From assembly GCA_014360655.1 (NCBI GenBank), contig JACIXC010000020.1:1-46081 (forward strand): a stretch of DNA of 46,081 nucleotides, read 5' to 3'. Position numbers and translations under genes: made by a program. This document shows, piece after piece, positions 16,201 to 23,417 of this stretch (position 1 is its first letter; each line of letters opens with the position of its first letter). Under the pieces are notes generated by a model. That model had not been told where the DNA came from and made no database searches. It was given only the letters and a program-made list of their open reading frames with translations. This DNA comes from Actinomycetota bacterium. GTDB lineage: Bacteria > Actinomycetota > Geothermincolia > Geothermincolales > RBG-13-55-18.

Positions 16201-16229
16201 ATTATATAACATGTCTAACTTATATACAA
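16201..16229 (-). promoter_or_regulatory. Promoter of the leaderless ThiF-like gene
   Basis: On the minus strand: -35 TTGTAT (16229-16224), 17-nt spacer, -10 TATAAT (16206-16201). The start codon ATG follows after 6 nt, at the expected +1. Confidence 0.7.
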
Positions 16230-16465
16230 GGTTTTTGCCGGGCGCCGTCCCCATGCCCCCTCGAGGCGTCCTTTCCGCCCCGCGTCGCCCGACGCCCTGC
16301 GGCGGGACGGGGGAACGACAGAGGGGGGCACGTAGGGGGTAAGGCGCGCGGCCCGGTCGTCACGAGGGTCACCCCGTGCTTCGCCTCGCGGGACACCAGG
16401 AGGCAGGGCCAGCAAATATTCCGGGGATCTCCGCCACGGAAGCGAGGCCACCCCGGCCTCCTTTC

Positions 16466-17602
16466 TCAGGCGCGCAGCCTCTCGCGGGCATGGCGCCTTA
16501 CGTCCTCCCGCAAGAGCACGCCCAGCAGCCGCCCCTCCTCCGTGACCCAGAGAAAATCCCTACCGCTCCTCTCCATGAGGGCCATGACCTCAAAAAGCGG
16601 GTGCCGCGACGAACAGGTATCTTCCGGCCGCAGGGGGCGGGCCACCGCGGCAACGGGGGTCTCCTCCCAGGCGGACTTTGCCGCCTTTTTCAGATCCGCC
16701 ATGCTCACCGTGCCCGCGAGCTTTCCCTGGCGCAGCACGGGTATCACGGCGCCGGGCGTTCTTTCCAGGTGAACGCGGTACACCTCCTCCAGGGTGGCGG
16801 AAAGGTCGACGGCCGGAACGCCGGGCCGCAGGAGGTCATAGGCGGTCGCGTCCGCGAGCGCAAGCCGCAGGCGAAGCTGGCGGAAGCTGTTCTCCGCCGC
16901 CTGCACGAGGAAGGTGCCTATGAGTATGAACCATACCCCGGCGAGTATATAGTCGCCGCGGTTGCGCAGGAGGTCGGCCAGGAGCATGGAGATGCCGGCC
17001 GTAACCATGAGCGCCCCGAAGACCTCGCCCAGGCGGCTGGCTGCGCGCGTGCTTCTTTCCATATCGTGCCAGTGATGCCAGAGGAGGGAGCGGAGTATCC
17101 TGCCGCCGTCCAGGGGGAAGCCGGGGACGAGGTTGAAGGTCCCCAGGCCGAAGTTCACCGTGGCGAGGAGCATCAGCCCGAAGGAGACGGTCTCCGCGCC
17201 CAGCTGGTGGGCGAGGTAGGAAAAGGCGCCGAAGAGGAGGCAGAGGAGGTAGGAGCAGAGGGGGCCGGCCACCGCCATCTTGAACTCAACGCCAGGGGAG
17301 GTGACGTCCTTTCCCATCTGGGCCACCCCCCCGAAGACGAAGAGCGTGATGCGGTTGATGGGGACGCCGTTGCGGGTGGCTACCAGGGAGTGCGAGAGCT
17401 CGTGCAGGAGGACGGAGGCGAAGAAGAGAAGGGTGGTCAGCAGGGCCACGGGCACGTAGATGGCGGGGCCCGAGGAGACGTTGACCTGGAAGAACTGCAG
17501 GACCACCCAGAGGAGCAGCGCGAAGACGATGAACCAGCTCCAGTGGATGAAGACGTCGATACCCCGGAAAGCTCCGACGCGCAGGCCTTTCCTGGGGATC
17601 AC
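16466..17602 (-). CDS. Site-2-type M50 zinc metalloprotease with two CBS domains
   Basis: A 378-residue polytopic membrane protein. Zinc motif HELSH is at 67-71 in a transmembrane helix, with the third ligand Asp165 in NLVPGFPLDGGR. About six hydrophobic segments cover 18-245. Two CBS domains follow (about 255-310 and 320-378), which usually sense adenine nucleotides. This is the SpoIVFB/Rip3-like group that cuts membrane-bound regulators. It starts 13 nt after the mtnP stop, so the two genes probably share a transcript with the FmdB-like gene. The target is unknown. Confidence 0.9.
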   Translation of the reverse strand: MIPRKGLRVGAFRGIDVFIHWSWFIVFALLLWVVLQFFQVNVSSGPAIYVPVALLTTLLFFASVLLHELSHSLVATRNGVPINRITLFVFGGVAQMGKDVTSPGVEFKMAVAGPLCSYLLCLLFGAFSYLAHQLGAETVSFGLMLLATVNFGLGTFNLVPGFPLDGGRILRSLLWHHWHDMERSTRAASRLGEVFGALMVTAGISMLLADLLRNRGDYILAGVWFILIGTFLVQAAENSFRQLRLRLALADATAYDLLRPGVPAVDLSATLEEVYRVHLERTPGAVIPVLRQGKLAGTVSMADLKKAAKSAWEETPVAAVARPLRPEDTCSSRHPLFEVMALMERSGRDFLWVTEEGRLLGVLLREDVRRHARERLRA

Positions 17603-17615
17603 GGTCCCGTTCTCT

Positions 17616-18446
17616 TTACGCTTCTTCCTGGATCTCGAGGGGGCTGATGGTGGCCTCGTCGAGCATGGAGGAGCACTCGCAGGAACGCTCCCCGGCGACG
17701 GCGGGCACCAGCTTCTCCAGGAGCAGAAGCAGCTTCTCGTTGTTCTCCCGGAAGACGCGCCCGACCTCCTCCGCGGTCACCGATTTCACGCCCTCCTCGT
17801 CGGCTATCCAGACGTCCCAGTCCGTGACCAGCGAGATGTTGAGGTAGCACATGCCCAGCTCTCGTACGAGGACCACTTCCGGGTACTGCGTCATGTTGAT
17901 GACGTCCCATCCCTGGGCGTGGTACCACTTGCTCTCCGCCCGCGTGCTGAAGCGGGGCCCCTGGATGATGACCGCCGTGCCGCCGTTGCGGCAGGGGATG
18001 CCCATGCGCGTGGCCACGTCGTGGCATATCCCCCTCATCTCGGGGCAGTAGGGTTCCGCGCAGCTTATGTGCACGGCGGCGGGGCCGTCGTAGAAGGTGC
18101 ATTCCGAGCGCGCGGTGCGGTCGATGAACTGGTCGCAGAGGACGAAGGTGCCCGGCGGGATCTCCCGCTGCAGGGAACCGCAGGCGCCGGGGGAGATGAT
18201 GCGCTCCACCCCGAATTCCCGCATCCCGAAGACGTTGGCGCGGTAATTGATGCGGTGCGGTGGATACTGGTGGAAGCGGCCGTGCCGGGGGAGGAAGACC
18301 ACCGGGACGCCGGCCAGTTCCCCCACCGTGAAGCGGTCGCTGGGCGCCCCGTAGGGGGTGTGGACGGCGTAGCTCTTCGCCCCCTGCAGCAGGGAATAGA
18401 AGCCGGATCCCCCGAACACGCCGATCTTCGCCTGGGGCAGTCTCAT
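17616..18446 (-). CDS. mtnP: S-methyl-5'-thioadenosine phosphorylase family protein
   Basis: A 276-residue trimeric purine nucleoside phosphorylase fold. The phosphate loop GVFGGSGFY opens the protein, followed by PRHGRFHQYPPHRINYRAN and SPGACGSLQ. The base and sugar site is INMTQYPE with a later SLVTDWD. It cleaves methylthioadenosine with phosphate in methionine salvage; some relatives prefer methylthioinosine or inosine, and the difference cannot be settled here. ATG 18446 has GAAGGAG 7 nt upstream. It lies between the FmdB-like gene (36 bp upstream) and the M50 protease gene. Confidence 0.9.
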   Translation of the reverse strand: MRLPQAKIGVFGGSGFYSLLQGAKSYAVHTPYGAPSDRFTVGELAGVPVVFLPRHGRFHQYPPHRINYRANVFGMREFGVERIISPGACGSLQREIPPGTFVLCDQFIDRTARSECTFYDGPAAVHISCAEPYCPEMRGICHDVATRMGIPCRNGGTAVIIQGPRFSTRAESKWYHAQGWDVINMTQYPEVVLVRELGMCYLNISLVTDWDVWIADEEGVKSVTAEEVGRVFRENNEKLLLLLEKLVPAVAGERSCECSSMLDEATISPLEIQEEA

Positions 18447-18482
18447 GTCACGCTCCTTCGCGTTTCGGCGTGGCGGCCGCAC

Positions 18483-18776
18483 TCAGGCGCCGGTGCCGCC
18501 ACTGGAAGGTATTTCCTCCTTTTCTCCGCTTCCCTTCCCGCCCGCTTCCCCGGAATCCTTTTCCGCCTTCTCCGGGCGGGACTTGCCGCCGTTGTCCGAG
18601 GCGGCGCGGGAGTCCGTCTTGTAGAAGCCGGAGCCCTTGAAGATGATGCCCACGGGACGGAAGAGGCGCCTCACCCTGCCGCCGCAGCGGGGGCAGCTTT
18701 CCACCGTATCGTTCATCCCGTGCGTAACCTCGAAGACGTCGTCGCACTCGATGCACTTGTAGTCGTATGTCGGCAT
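18483..18776 (-). CDS. FmdB-type zinc ribbon regulatory protein
   Basis: A 97-residue protein starting with the typical PTYDYKCIECDDVFEV and holding a four-Cys ribbon (Cys8, Cys11, Cys28, Cys31). The GIIFKGSGFYKTD segment is the family hallmark. The tail from residue 60 is Gly/Glu/Lys/Ser-rich and probably disordered. Members are annotated as formamidase/amidase regulators but their function is largely unknown. The start has GAGGTGAG just upstream. It heads a three-gene minus-strand cluster with mtnP and the M50 gene. Confidence 0.9.
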   Translation of the reverse strand: MPTYDYKCIECDDVFEVTHGMNDTVESCPRCGGRVRRLFRPVGIIFKGSGFYKTDSRAASDNGGKSRPEKAEKDSGEAGGKGSGEKEEIPSSGGTGA

Positions 18777-19123
18777 ATCGGCTCACCTCTGGCAACGTGT
18801 TCGCAGTTGAAAATATACCCATTATCCGCCATCCGTTCAACTCTAACACCTCCTTTCGCAAGGCGGGTTGCGGCTTCTCATGTCCTGCCGTCCTCCGCGC
18901 CGCCTGCCGCGCCGCACCCCGCGCCTTTGGGTTATCATTGAGAGGTGTCGGCGGGACACGTATCGGCGGGAAAGGTGCCGGCGGGAGGAGCGAGGGATGC
19001 GCGGAGGGCGGGTTCGCGAGAGCGGAGAGGGCCGCGGGTTGGCGCCCCCGCGCAGGGCGTGGTGGCGCCGGGACCGCCGTGATGGCATCATTGACCGGGG
19101 GAGTGACGGATACGGAGGTGGAC
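18777..19123. other. Divergent intergenic region with 15-bp repeats
   Basis: Separates the FmdB-like gene from the PfkB gene. A 15-bp unit (core YCGGCGGGA at 18948, 18963 and 18978) is repeated three times between 18944 and 18988. A TTATCATT stretch at about 18932-18939 may be a -10 box for the kinase gene. Nothing else was identified. Confidence 0.5.
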
Positions 19124-20023
19124 ATGAGCATACTGGTCGTGGGTTCGGTGGCCCTTGATTCGGTGCGCACCCCCTTCGGGGAGGTGGAGGAGGTGCTGGG
19201 AGGGTCGGCCACCTATTTCAGCGTGGCGGCCTCCTTTTTCAGCCCCGTGAGGGTGGTGGCCGTGGTGGGGGAGGACTTCCCCGCGGAACACCTGGATTTC
19301 CTGGCCTCGCGCGGCGTGGACGTGGGCGGGTTGCGGATGGTGCCGGGGCGGACCTTCCGCTGGCGGGGCTTCTACGATTACGACCTCAACCAGGCTCATA
19401 CCCTGGACACCCAGCTCAACGTCTTCGAGGATTTCGACCCGGAGATACCCGGGGAATACCGCGACTCGCAGTTCGTCTTCCTGGCCAACATCGACCCCGT
19501 CCTGCAGTTGAAGGTGCTCGAGCAGGTGCCCTCCCCGCGGCTTACCGTCTGCGACACCATGAACTTCTGGATAGAGAACAGGCGCAGGGAGCTGGAGGAG
19601 CTGATCACGAGGGTGGATTGCCTGCTGCTCAACGATTCCGAGGCGCGGCAGCTGGCCGGGGAACCCAATCTCATCGCCGCCGGTCGCAAACTGCAGTCCA
19701 TGGGGCCGCGGCGGGTGATCATCAAGAAGGGGGAGCACGGGGTGATCATGCTGGGAGAGAACTCCTATTTTTCCCTTCCCGCCTACCCGCTGGAGACGGT
19801 CTTCGACCCCACGGGCGCGGGTGATTCCTTCGGCGGGGGGTTCCTGGGGGCGCTCTCGCGCGAGCGGGACATTTCCGAGGAGGCGGTGCGACGGGCCGTC
19901 GTCTACGGGAGCGTGGTCGCCTCCTTCGCGGTGGAGTCCTTTTCCTGCGAGCGCCTGCGCAGCCTGAGCGAGGAGGAGATACGGGCGCGTTACGACGAGT
20001 TCATGGAGATCACCTGTTTCTGA
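19124..20023 (+). CDS. PfkB/ribokinase-family sugar or nucleoside kinase
   Basis: A 299-residue kinase. It opens with SILVVGSVALDSV and the substrate-side GGSATYFSVAA, and carries the C-terminal PfkB signature DPTGAGDSFGGGF, with Asp234 as catalytic base. ATG 19124 is chosen because CGGAGGTG precedes it and the homologous N-terminus begins here. The substrate is not clear; close family members act on ribose, adenosine or fructose derivatives. The PH-domain gene follows 52 bp later. Confidence 0.88.
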   Translation: MSILVVGSVALDSVRTPFGEVEEVLGGSATYFSVAASFFSPVRVVAVVGEDFPAEHLDFLASRGVDVGGLRMVPGRTFRWRGFYDYDLNQAHTLDTQLNVFEDFDPEIPGEYRDSQFVFLANIDPVLQLKVLEQVPSPRLTVCDTMNFWIENRRRELEELITRVDCLLLNDSEARQLAGEPNLIAAGRKLQSMGPRRVIIKKGEHGVIMLGENSYFSLPAYPLETVFDPTGAGDSFGGGFLGALSRERDISEEAVRRAVVYGSVVASFAVESFSCERLRSLSEEEIRARYDEFMEITCF

Positions 20024-20075
20024 CGTTCGAAAGGGGACGGTACGCGGTCACGGGAGGGCGCGGAAAGGAGGAGAG

Positions 20076-21008
20076 ATGAGCGATGCGGCTTCGGAGATGC
20101 TGGAAACGGGGGAGAAGGTCATCTTCGACAAGAGGCATTCCCTGTGGGAGATCTGGAGGAACTTCCTCATAGGGGCGGTCGCCGTAGTCGCGCTGGTCCT
20201 GCTGCTGACCAGGTTCAAGCCCGGGCCGTCGGCGACGCCGGACGAGACCAACTGGGGTTACATAGCCTTGGTGAGCCTGCTGGCCCTGGTCGCCCTGGTC
20301 TATTACACCCTGTGGCCGCTCCTGAAACAGCGCAAGCTGCAGGAAAAGAAGGTCTTCCTGCCCGCCCTGGGCGGGGTTCTGGCCGCCGCGGGCTGGGGCG
20401 CGTTGATGTGGTTCCGCAACAGCCGGGGATTCGCGGACATCTGGGAAACGGTGGCCTGGATAGCCTTCGTGGTGGTCATCGTGGGATGGCTCGCATACCC
20501 CGTCCTGCGCTGGTTCTTCACCCATTTCATCCTCACCGACCGCAAGCTTATACTCAGCTCGGGGATACTGAACAAGAGCTTCAAGGTCATCCCCCTGGAC
20601 CAGGTCAACGACATCTCCGGCAGCCAGAACGTGTGGGAGAGGGTCTTCAACTACGGCGACCTGGTCATCGAGTCGGCGGGAGAGTTCGGGCAGCAGCCGT
20701 TCACCAACATCGGCGATCCCAGGAAGGTGCGGGCGCAGATCCTGGAGCAGAGGAGGATCTTCCTCGAGGAGAGGGCAGGCGGCCGTCCTTACGGGACGGG
20801 AACGCCCTATTCAGCCCCGGCGGGGACCGGCATACCCCGGGTGGCGCAGGAGGGGGGACGCGCGGCGGGAGGGCGCACCGCGGCCGAAGAACTTGAGCTG
20901 GTGGAGGGCATAAGCAAGCTGGACGAGCTGCGACGCAGCGGCGCCCTCAGCGAGGAGGAGTTCCAGAGGGCGAAGCAGGAACTCCTGGACAGGCTGGGGG
21001 GAGACTGA
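20076..21008 (+). CDS. Membrane protein with bacterial PH domain and SHOCT motif
   Basis: A 310-residue protein with four hydrophobic segments (about 30-47, 60-82, 93-113, 122-148). A bacterial PH (bPH2/DUF304-type) domain follows at 149-235 (FILTDRKLILSSGILNKSFK, then IPLDQVNDISGSQNVWERVF). After a flexible Gly/Ala-rich linker comes a C-terminal SHOCT module (LDELRRSGALSEEEFQRAKQ). Such proteins are thought to bind other proteins at the membrane; the role is unknown. The GGAAAGGAGGAG site precedes the ATG. Confidence 0.8.
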   Translation: MSDAASEMLETGEKVIFDKRHSLWEIWRNFLIGAVAVVALVLLLTRFKPGPSATPDETNWGYIALVSLLALVALVYYTLWPLLKQRKLQEKKVFLPALGGVLAAAGWGALMWFRNSRGFADIWETVAWIAFVVVIVGWLAYPVLRWFFTHFILTDRKLILSSGILNKSFKVIPLDQVNDISGSQNVWERVFNYGDLVIESAGEFGQQPFTNIGDPRKVRAQILEQRRIFLEERAGGRPYGTGTPYSAPAGTGIPRVAQEGGRAAGGRTAAEELELVEGISKLDELRRSGALSEEEFQRAKQELLDRLGGD

Positions 21009-21274
21009 AAGCCCGCTTGCGGGGGCATGAACCACGCACGGCAAGGGACCGTGCTCCCGTGTCGAAGCCGACGGGGCCTACCATGGCGGGGACCCGTGCC
21101 GGCCGTACATGCGCGTGGGACCCGGCGATCTTGACGACGGGCACGGGGATGCCCAGCCTCGCCTGTACCATGCCGGGCGCCCGTGCGGGGCGTGACGTCC
21201 GGGCAGGGATGCGCGCTTCGCCGCCGCGGCGCGAAGGATGCGGAAAGGGGAGGCGGGAAAAAGATGCGGAAAAG

Positions 21275-21298
21275 AAAGGCCGGGCACGGCCGGCCTTT
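21275..21298 (-). terminator. Rho-independent terminator of the two small minus-strand genes
   Basis: Perfect 9-bp stem AAAGGCCGG / CCGGCCTTT with a 6-nt loop, 21 bp after the stop of the gene at 21320. On the minus strand it is followed by CTTTTCC and a further T-rich stretch. The 270 bp between here and the PH-domain gene hold nothing else recognisable. Confidence 0.7.
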
Positions 21299-21319
21299 GC
21301 CGGGGACGGCGGAAACGGC

Positions 21320-21475
21320 TCATCCTTCTAGTTTCTTGCTGAGCTTGTCCGCCTTCTTCTGCAGCTTGGCCTCGGCTTTCTCGATCTTTCCCAGCTTCTT
21401 CTGAAGCTTGTTCTTCTCCTTCTCCATCTTTCCCAGGCGCTTCTCCGCCTTGGATAGCTTGCGAGCCTTGCCCAT
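21320..21475 (-). CDS. Small lysine-rich coiled-coil protein
   Basis: A 51-residue protein, MGKARKLSKAEKRLGKMEKE in its first part, with about 20 lysines and repeated L-x-K-x-x-K-x blocks (KLQKKLGKIE, KLQKKADKL). It should form one long amphipathic helix and is strongly basic, like small histone-like or nucleoid-associated tails. A strong site (AGGAGGATGAGG) stands before the ATG and a terminator follows the stop. No family was recognised. Codon use fits its neighbours, which supports a real gene. Confidence 0.7.
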   Translation of the reverse strand: MGKARKLSKAEKRLGKMEKEKNKLQKKLGKIEKAEAKLQKKADKLSKKLEG

Positions 21476-21534
21476 GGCCTCATCCTCCTTTCCGGGGGTT
21501 TGCCTTTATAGCCGTACAATGAAGAAGTATACCA

Positions 21535-21687
21535 TCAACCGGCGGAGGCCACCAAGCCGAACGCGAAGACCGTCTCGAGCATCCACCGCCCCGGCTCAAA
21601 CACGAGCCTTGCGATCTTCTCCTCGATCTCTTCGATGCCCTTCGCTTCGGAGACCAGACGCAGTACCACGTTTGTCAGGTTGAACAT
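21535..21687 (-). CDS. Small hydrophobic-ended protein, unknown
   Basis: A 50-residue frame: MFNLTNVVLRLVSEAKGIEE begins it, followed by an acidic helix (IEEIEEKIA) and a hydrophobic end (MLETVFAFGLVASAG) that could sit in or on the membrane. AAAGGGGTGATA stands just before the ATG. It lies 59 bp upstream of the lysine-rich small gene on the same strand, so the two may form one transcript ended by the terminator at 21275. No family recognised. Confidence 0.55.
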   Translation of the reverse strand: MFNLTNVVLRLVSEAKGIEEIEEKIARLVFEPGRWMLETVFAFGLVASAG

Positions 21688-21727
21688 TTATCACCCCTTT
21701 CCTCCTTGTTTAGTGGTTTTGGCAGGA

Positions 21728-21795
21728 TGATAGGGTGGTCTCCCAACCCTTTTCAACCCGGAAAGCGCCCGCCGAAACGATACAGCTTCCCGGAA
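21728..21795 (+). repeat. Dispersed intergenic repeat, copy B
   Basis: GATGATAGGGTGGTC, then TTTTCAACCCGGAAAGCGCC, then CGCCGAAACGATACAGC. It matches copy A (8143-8206) and copy C (36014-36078, other strand) in order and spacing. Confidence 0.7.
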
Positions 21796-21850
21796 CGGCG
21801 CGGCATCGTCGGAACGGCGCGGCATAGCCGGGACGGCGCGGCATACTCGG
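21791..21850 (+). repeat. Three tandem 19-bp repeats
   Basis: Unit CGGRACGGCGCGGCATNNN starts at 21791, 21810 and 21829, with a partial fourth. It continues directly from dispersed repeat copy B. Confidence 0.85.
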
Positions 21851-22030
21851 AGGTAAGGGTCGACGGCGTTCGCGCGGCGCGGGGCCCCTTATCACGGCGG
21901 ACAGCCGCGTTTCCCGCGTTGCCGCACGCAGGCAGCCCCGGTCCCGGCCTGGCCCCGGAACGGAAAGCTCCCGCACGGAAAGCGGGCGCCTCCGCTGTCC
22001 CCTTTCGCATACCCCGGGGACGGCATCTGC

Positions 22031-22036
22031 TATGCT
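22031..22036 (+). promoter_or_regulatory. Extended -10 box of the leaderless PHP gene
   Basis: TGC followed by TATGCT, with the ATG 7 nt after it. The -35 region is weak, as is common for extended -10 promoters. Confidence 0.5.
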
Positions 22037-22043
22037 CTTGTCT

Positions 22044-22880
22044 ATGAAGACGGGGAAAACGCTCGTAGGCTTGGTGGATTACCACCTGCACACCGCCCGC
22101 TGCGGCCACGCCGAGGGCGGGCCTGAGGATTACGTCTCGCGTGCGTTGGAGCTCGGCCTTGCGGAGATAGGCTTCTCCGACCACTTCCCCCTCCTGCACC
22201 TGCGCGACCCATCCCTGAGCATGGCCCTGGAGGAGCTGCCGGAGTACGTGCGGGAGATCGGCGAATTGGCGGAGCGCACCACGGGGTTGACCGTGAGGAT
22301 GGGCATCGAGGTGGATTACGTGGACGGTTACGTCGACCGCCTGGCGGAACTGCTGCGGCCCTATCCCTTCGACTACGTGCTCGGTTCCGTGCACTACCTT
22401 GACGGCTGGGGTTTCGACGACCCCCGATACGTGGACGGATACCGCGGGAGGGACATCCACGCCCTCTGGGAGCGGTATTTCCAGGTTCTGGGAGACGCCG
22501 CGGAATGCGGCCTGTTCGACGTCCTGGCCCACCCCGACCTCATCAAGAAATTCGGGTGGCGGCCGGGGGGCGACGTGCGCCGCCTCTACGAGGAATGCCT
22601 GGACCGGGTGGCGGAGAGCGGCCTGGTGGTGGAGGTGAGCACGGCGGGCCTGCGCAAGCCCGTGGGGGAGGTCTACCCCGGGGAGGATTTCCTGCGCCTG
22701 TGCAGGGAAAGGGAGATACCGGTCACCCTGGGCTCGGACGCCCACGCTCCCGGGGAGGTGGGGTGGCGCTTCGAGAGTGCGTTGGCCCTCCTGCGCCGCG
22801 CCGGCTACCGGGATATCGTCCGCTTCCGGAAACGCGAGAGGTCTCTCCTGCCGCTCCCCGCTGCGGGTAGCGGGACATAG
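22044..22880 (+). CDS. PHP-domain phosphoesterase, histidinol-phosphatase-like (HisK type)
   Basis: A 278-residue PHP-family enzyme with a multi-metal site: DYHLHTARCGH at 12-22 (His14, His16, His22), SDHFPL, GIEVDY, GSVHYLDG, LAHPD and SDAH at the C-terminal end. This is the arrangement of the HisK/HisJ-type histidinol phosphatase, which makes histidinol from its phosphate; other PHP phosphatases look alike, and no his genes are nearby. ATG 22044 was chosen over ATG 22032 because an extended -10 box ends 7 nt before it and no ribosome binding site exists, so the mRNA is probably leaderless. Confidence 0.85.
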   Translation: MKTGKTLVGLVDYHLHTARCGHAEGGPEDYVSRALELGLAEIGFSDHFPLLHLRDPSLSMALEELPEYVREIGELAERTTGLTVRMGIEVDYVDGYVDRLAELLRPYPFDYVLGSVHYLDGWGFDDPRYVDGYRGRDIHALWERYFQVLGDAAECGLFDVLAHPDLIKKFGWRPGGDVRRLYEECLDRVAESGLVVEVSTAGLRKPVGEVYPGEDFLRLCREREIPVTLGSDAHAPGEVGWRFESALALLRRAGYRDIVRFRKRERSLLPLPAAGSGT

Positions 22881-23039
22881 TGGAGGGCGGATACCGCGCG
22901 GCGACGCGCGTCGGACGGATATGAACCTCCGCGAGGAGGCCGGTGTCGTCGGCATCACGCGGGTGGAGGCGCGGCGCACGGCGGGGCGGCGCATCCTTTG
23001 CGGCTCCCGCATCGCGGCTCACGCGCCCGGGCCCCGGGC

Positions 23040-23417
23040 TCAATCCCCGGCTATCACGTCCGTGGCGATCTTTTCCACCTGGTCCTTGGTGAAGGGCTTC
23101 TCCAGGTAGTCGTCCACGCCCTCTCGGCGTGCCTGGGCTATGGTCTGCGGCGAGGAATACGCCGTCATGAGGATGATCTTGACGTGCGGGTACTCGCTCT
23201 TCACGACGCGCGCCAGCTCGATGCCGTCCATCTTGGGCATGCGGATGTCGGCGAGGATGACGTCGGGCGGGTTCCTCCTCACCATGGCCACGGCCTCGGC
23301 GCCGTCCCTGGCTTCCTCCACCGCGAAGCCCGCTCGCTCCAGCCAGCGCGATACGAGGTGGCGCACCCCCTCGTTGTCGTCCACGATGAGCAGCTTGGCC
23401 TTACTGGGCTTTTCCAA
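23040..23417 (-). CDS. Single-domain response regulator (CheY-like)
   Basis: A REC domain of about 125 residues. The acidic pair is in LLIVDDNEG, the phosphoacceptor Asp is in VILADIRMPKMDG, the conserved Thr in ILMTAYSS and the Lys in LEKPF. The frame is open to GTG 23426, but that codon abuts the AAGAGG site; TTG 23417 has normal spacing. It overlaps the end of the kinase gene and is co-transcribed with it, so the pair should form one phosphorelay. No output domain. Confidence 0.9.
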   Translation of the reverse strand: MEKPSKAKLLIVDDNEGVRHLVSRWLERAGFAVEEARDGAEAVAMVRRNPPDVILADIRMPKMDGIELARVVKSEYPHVKIILMTAYSSPQTIAQARREGVDDYLEKPFTKDQVEKIATDVIAGD

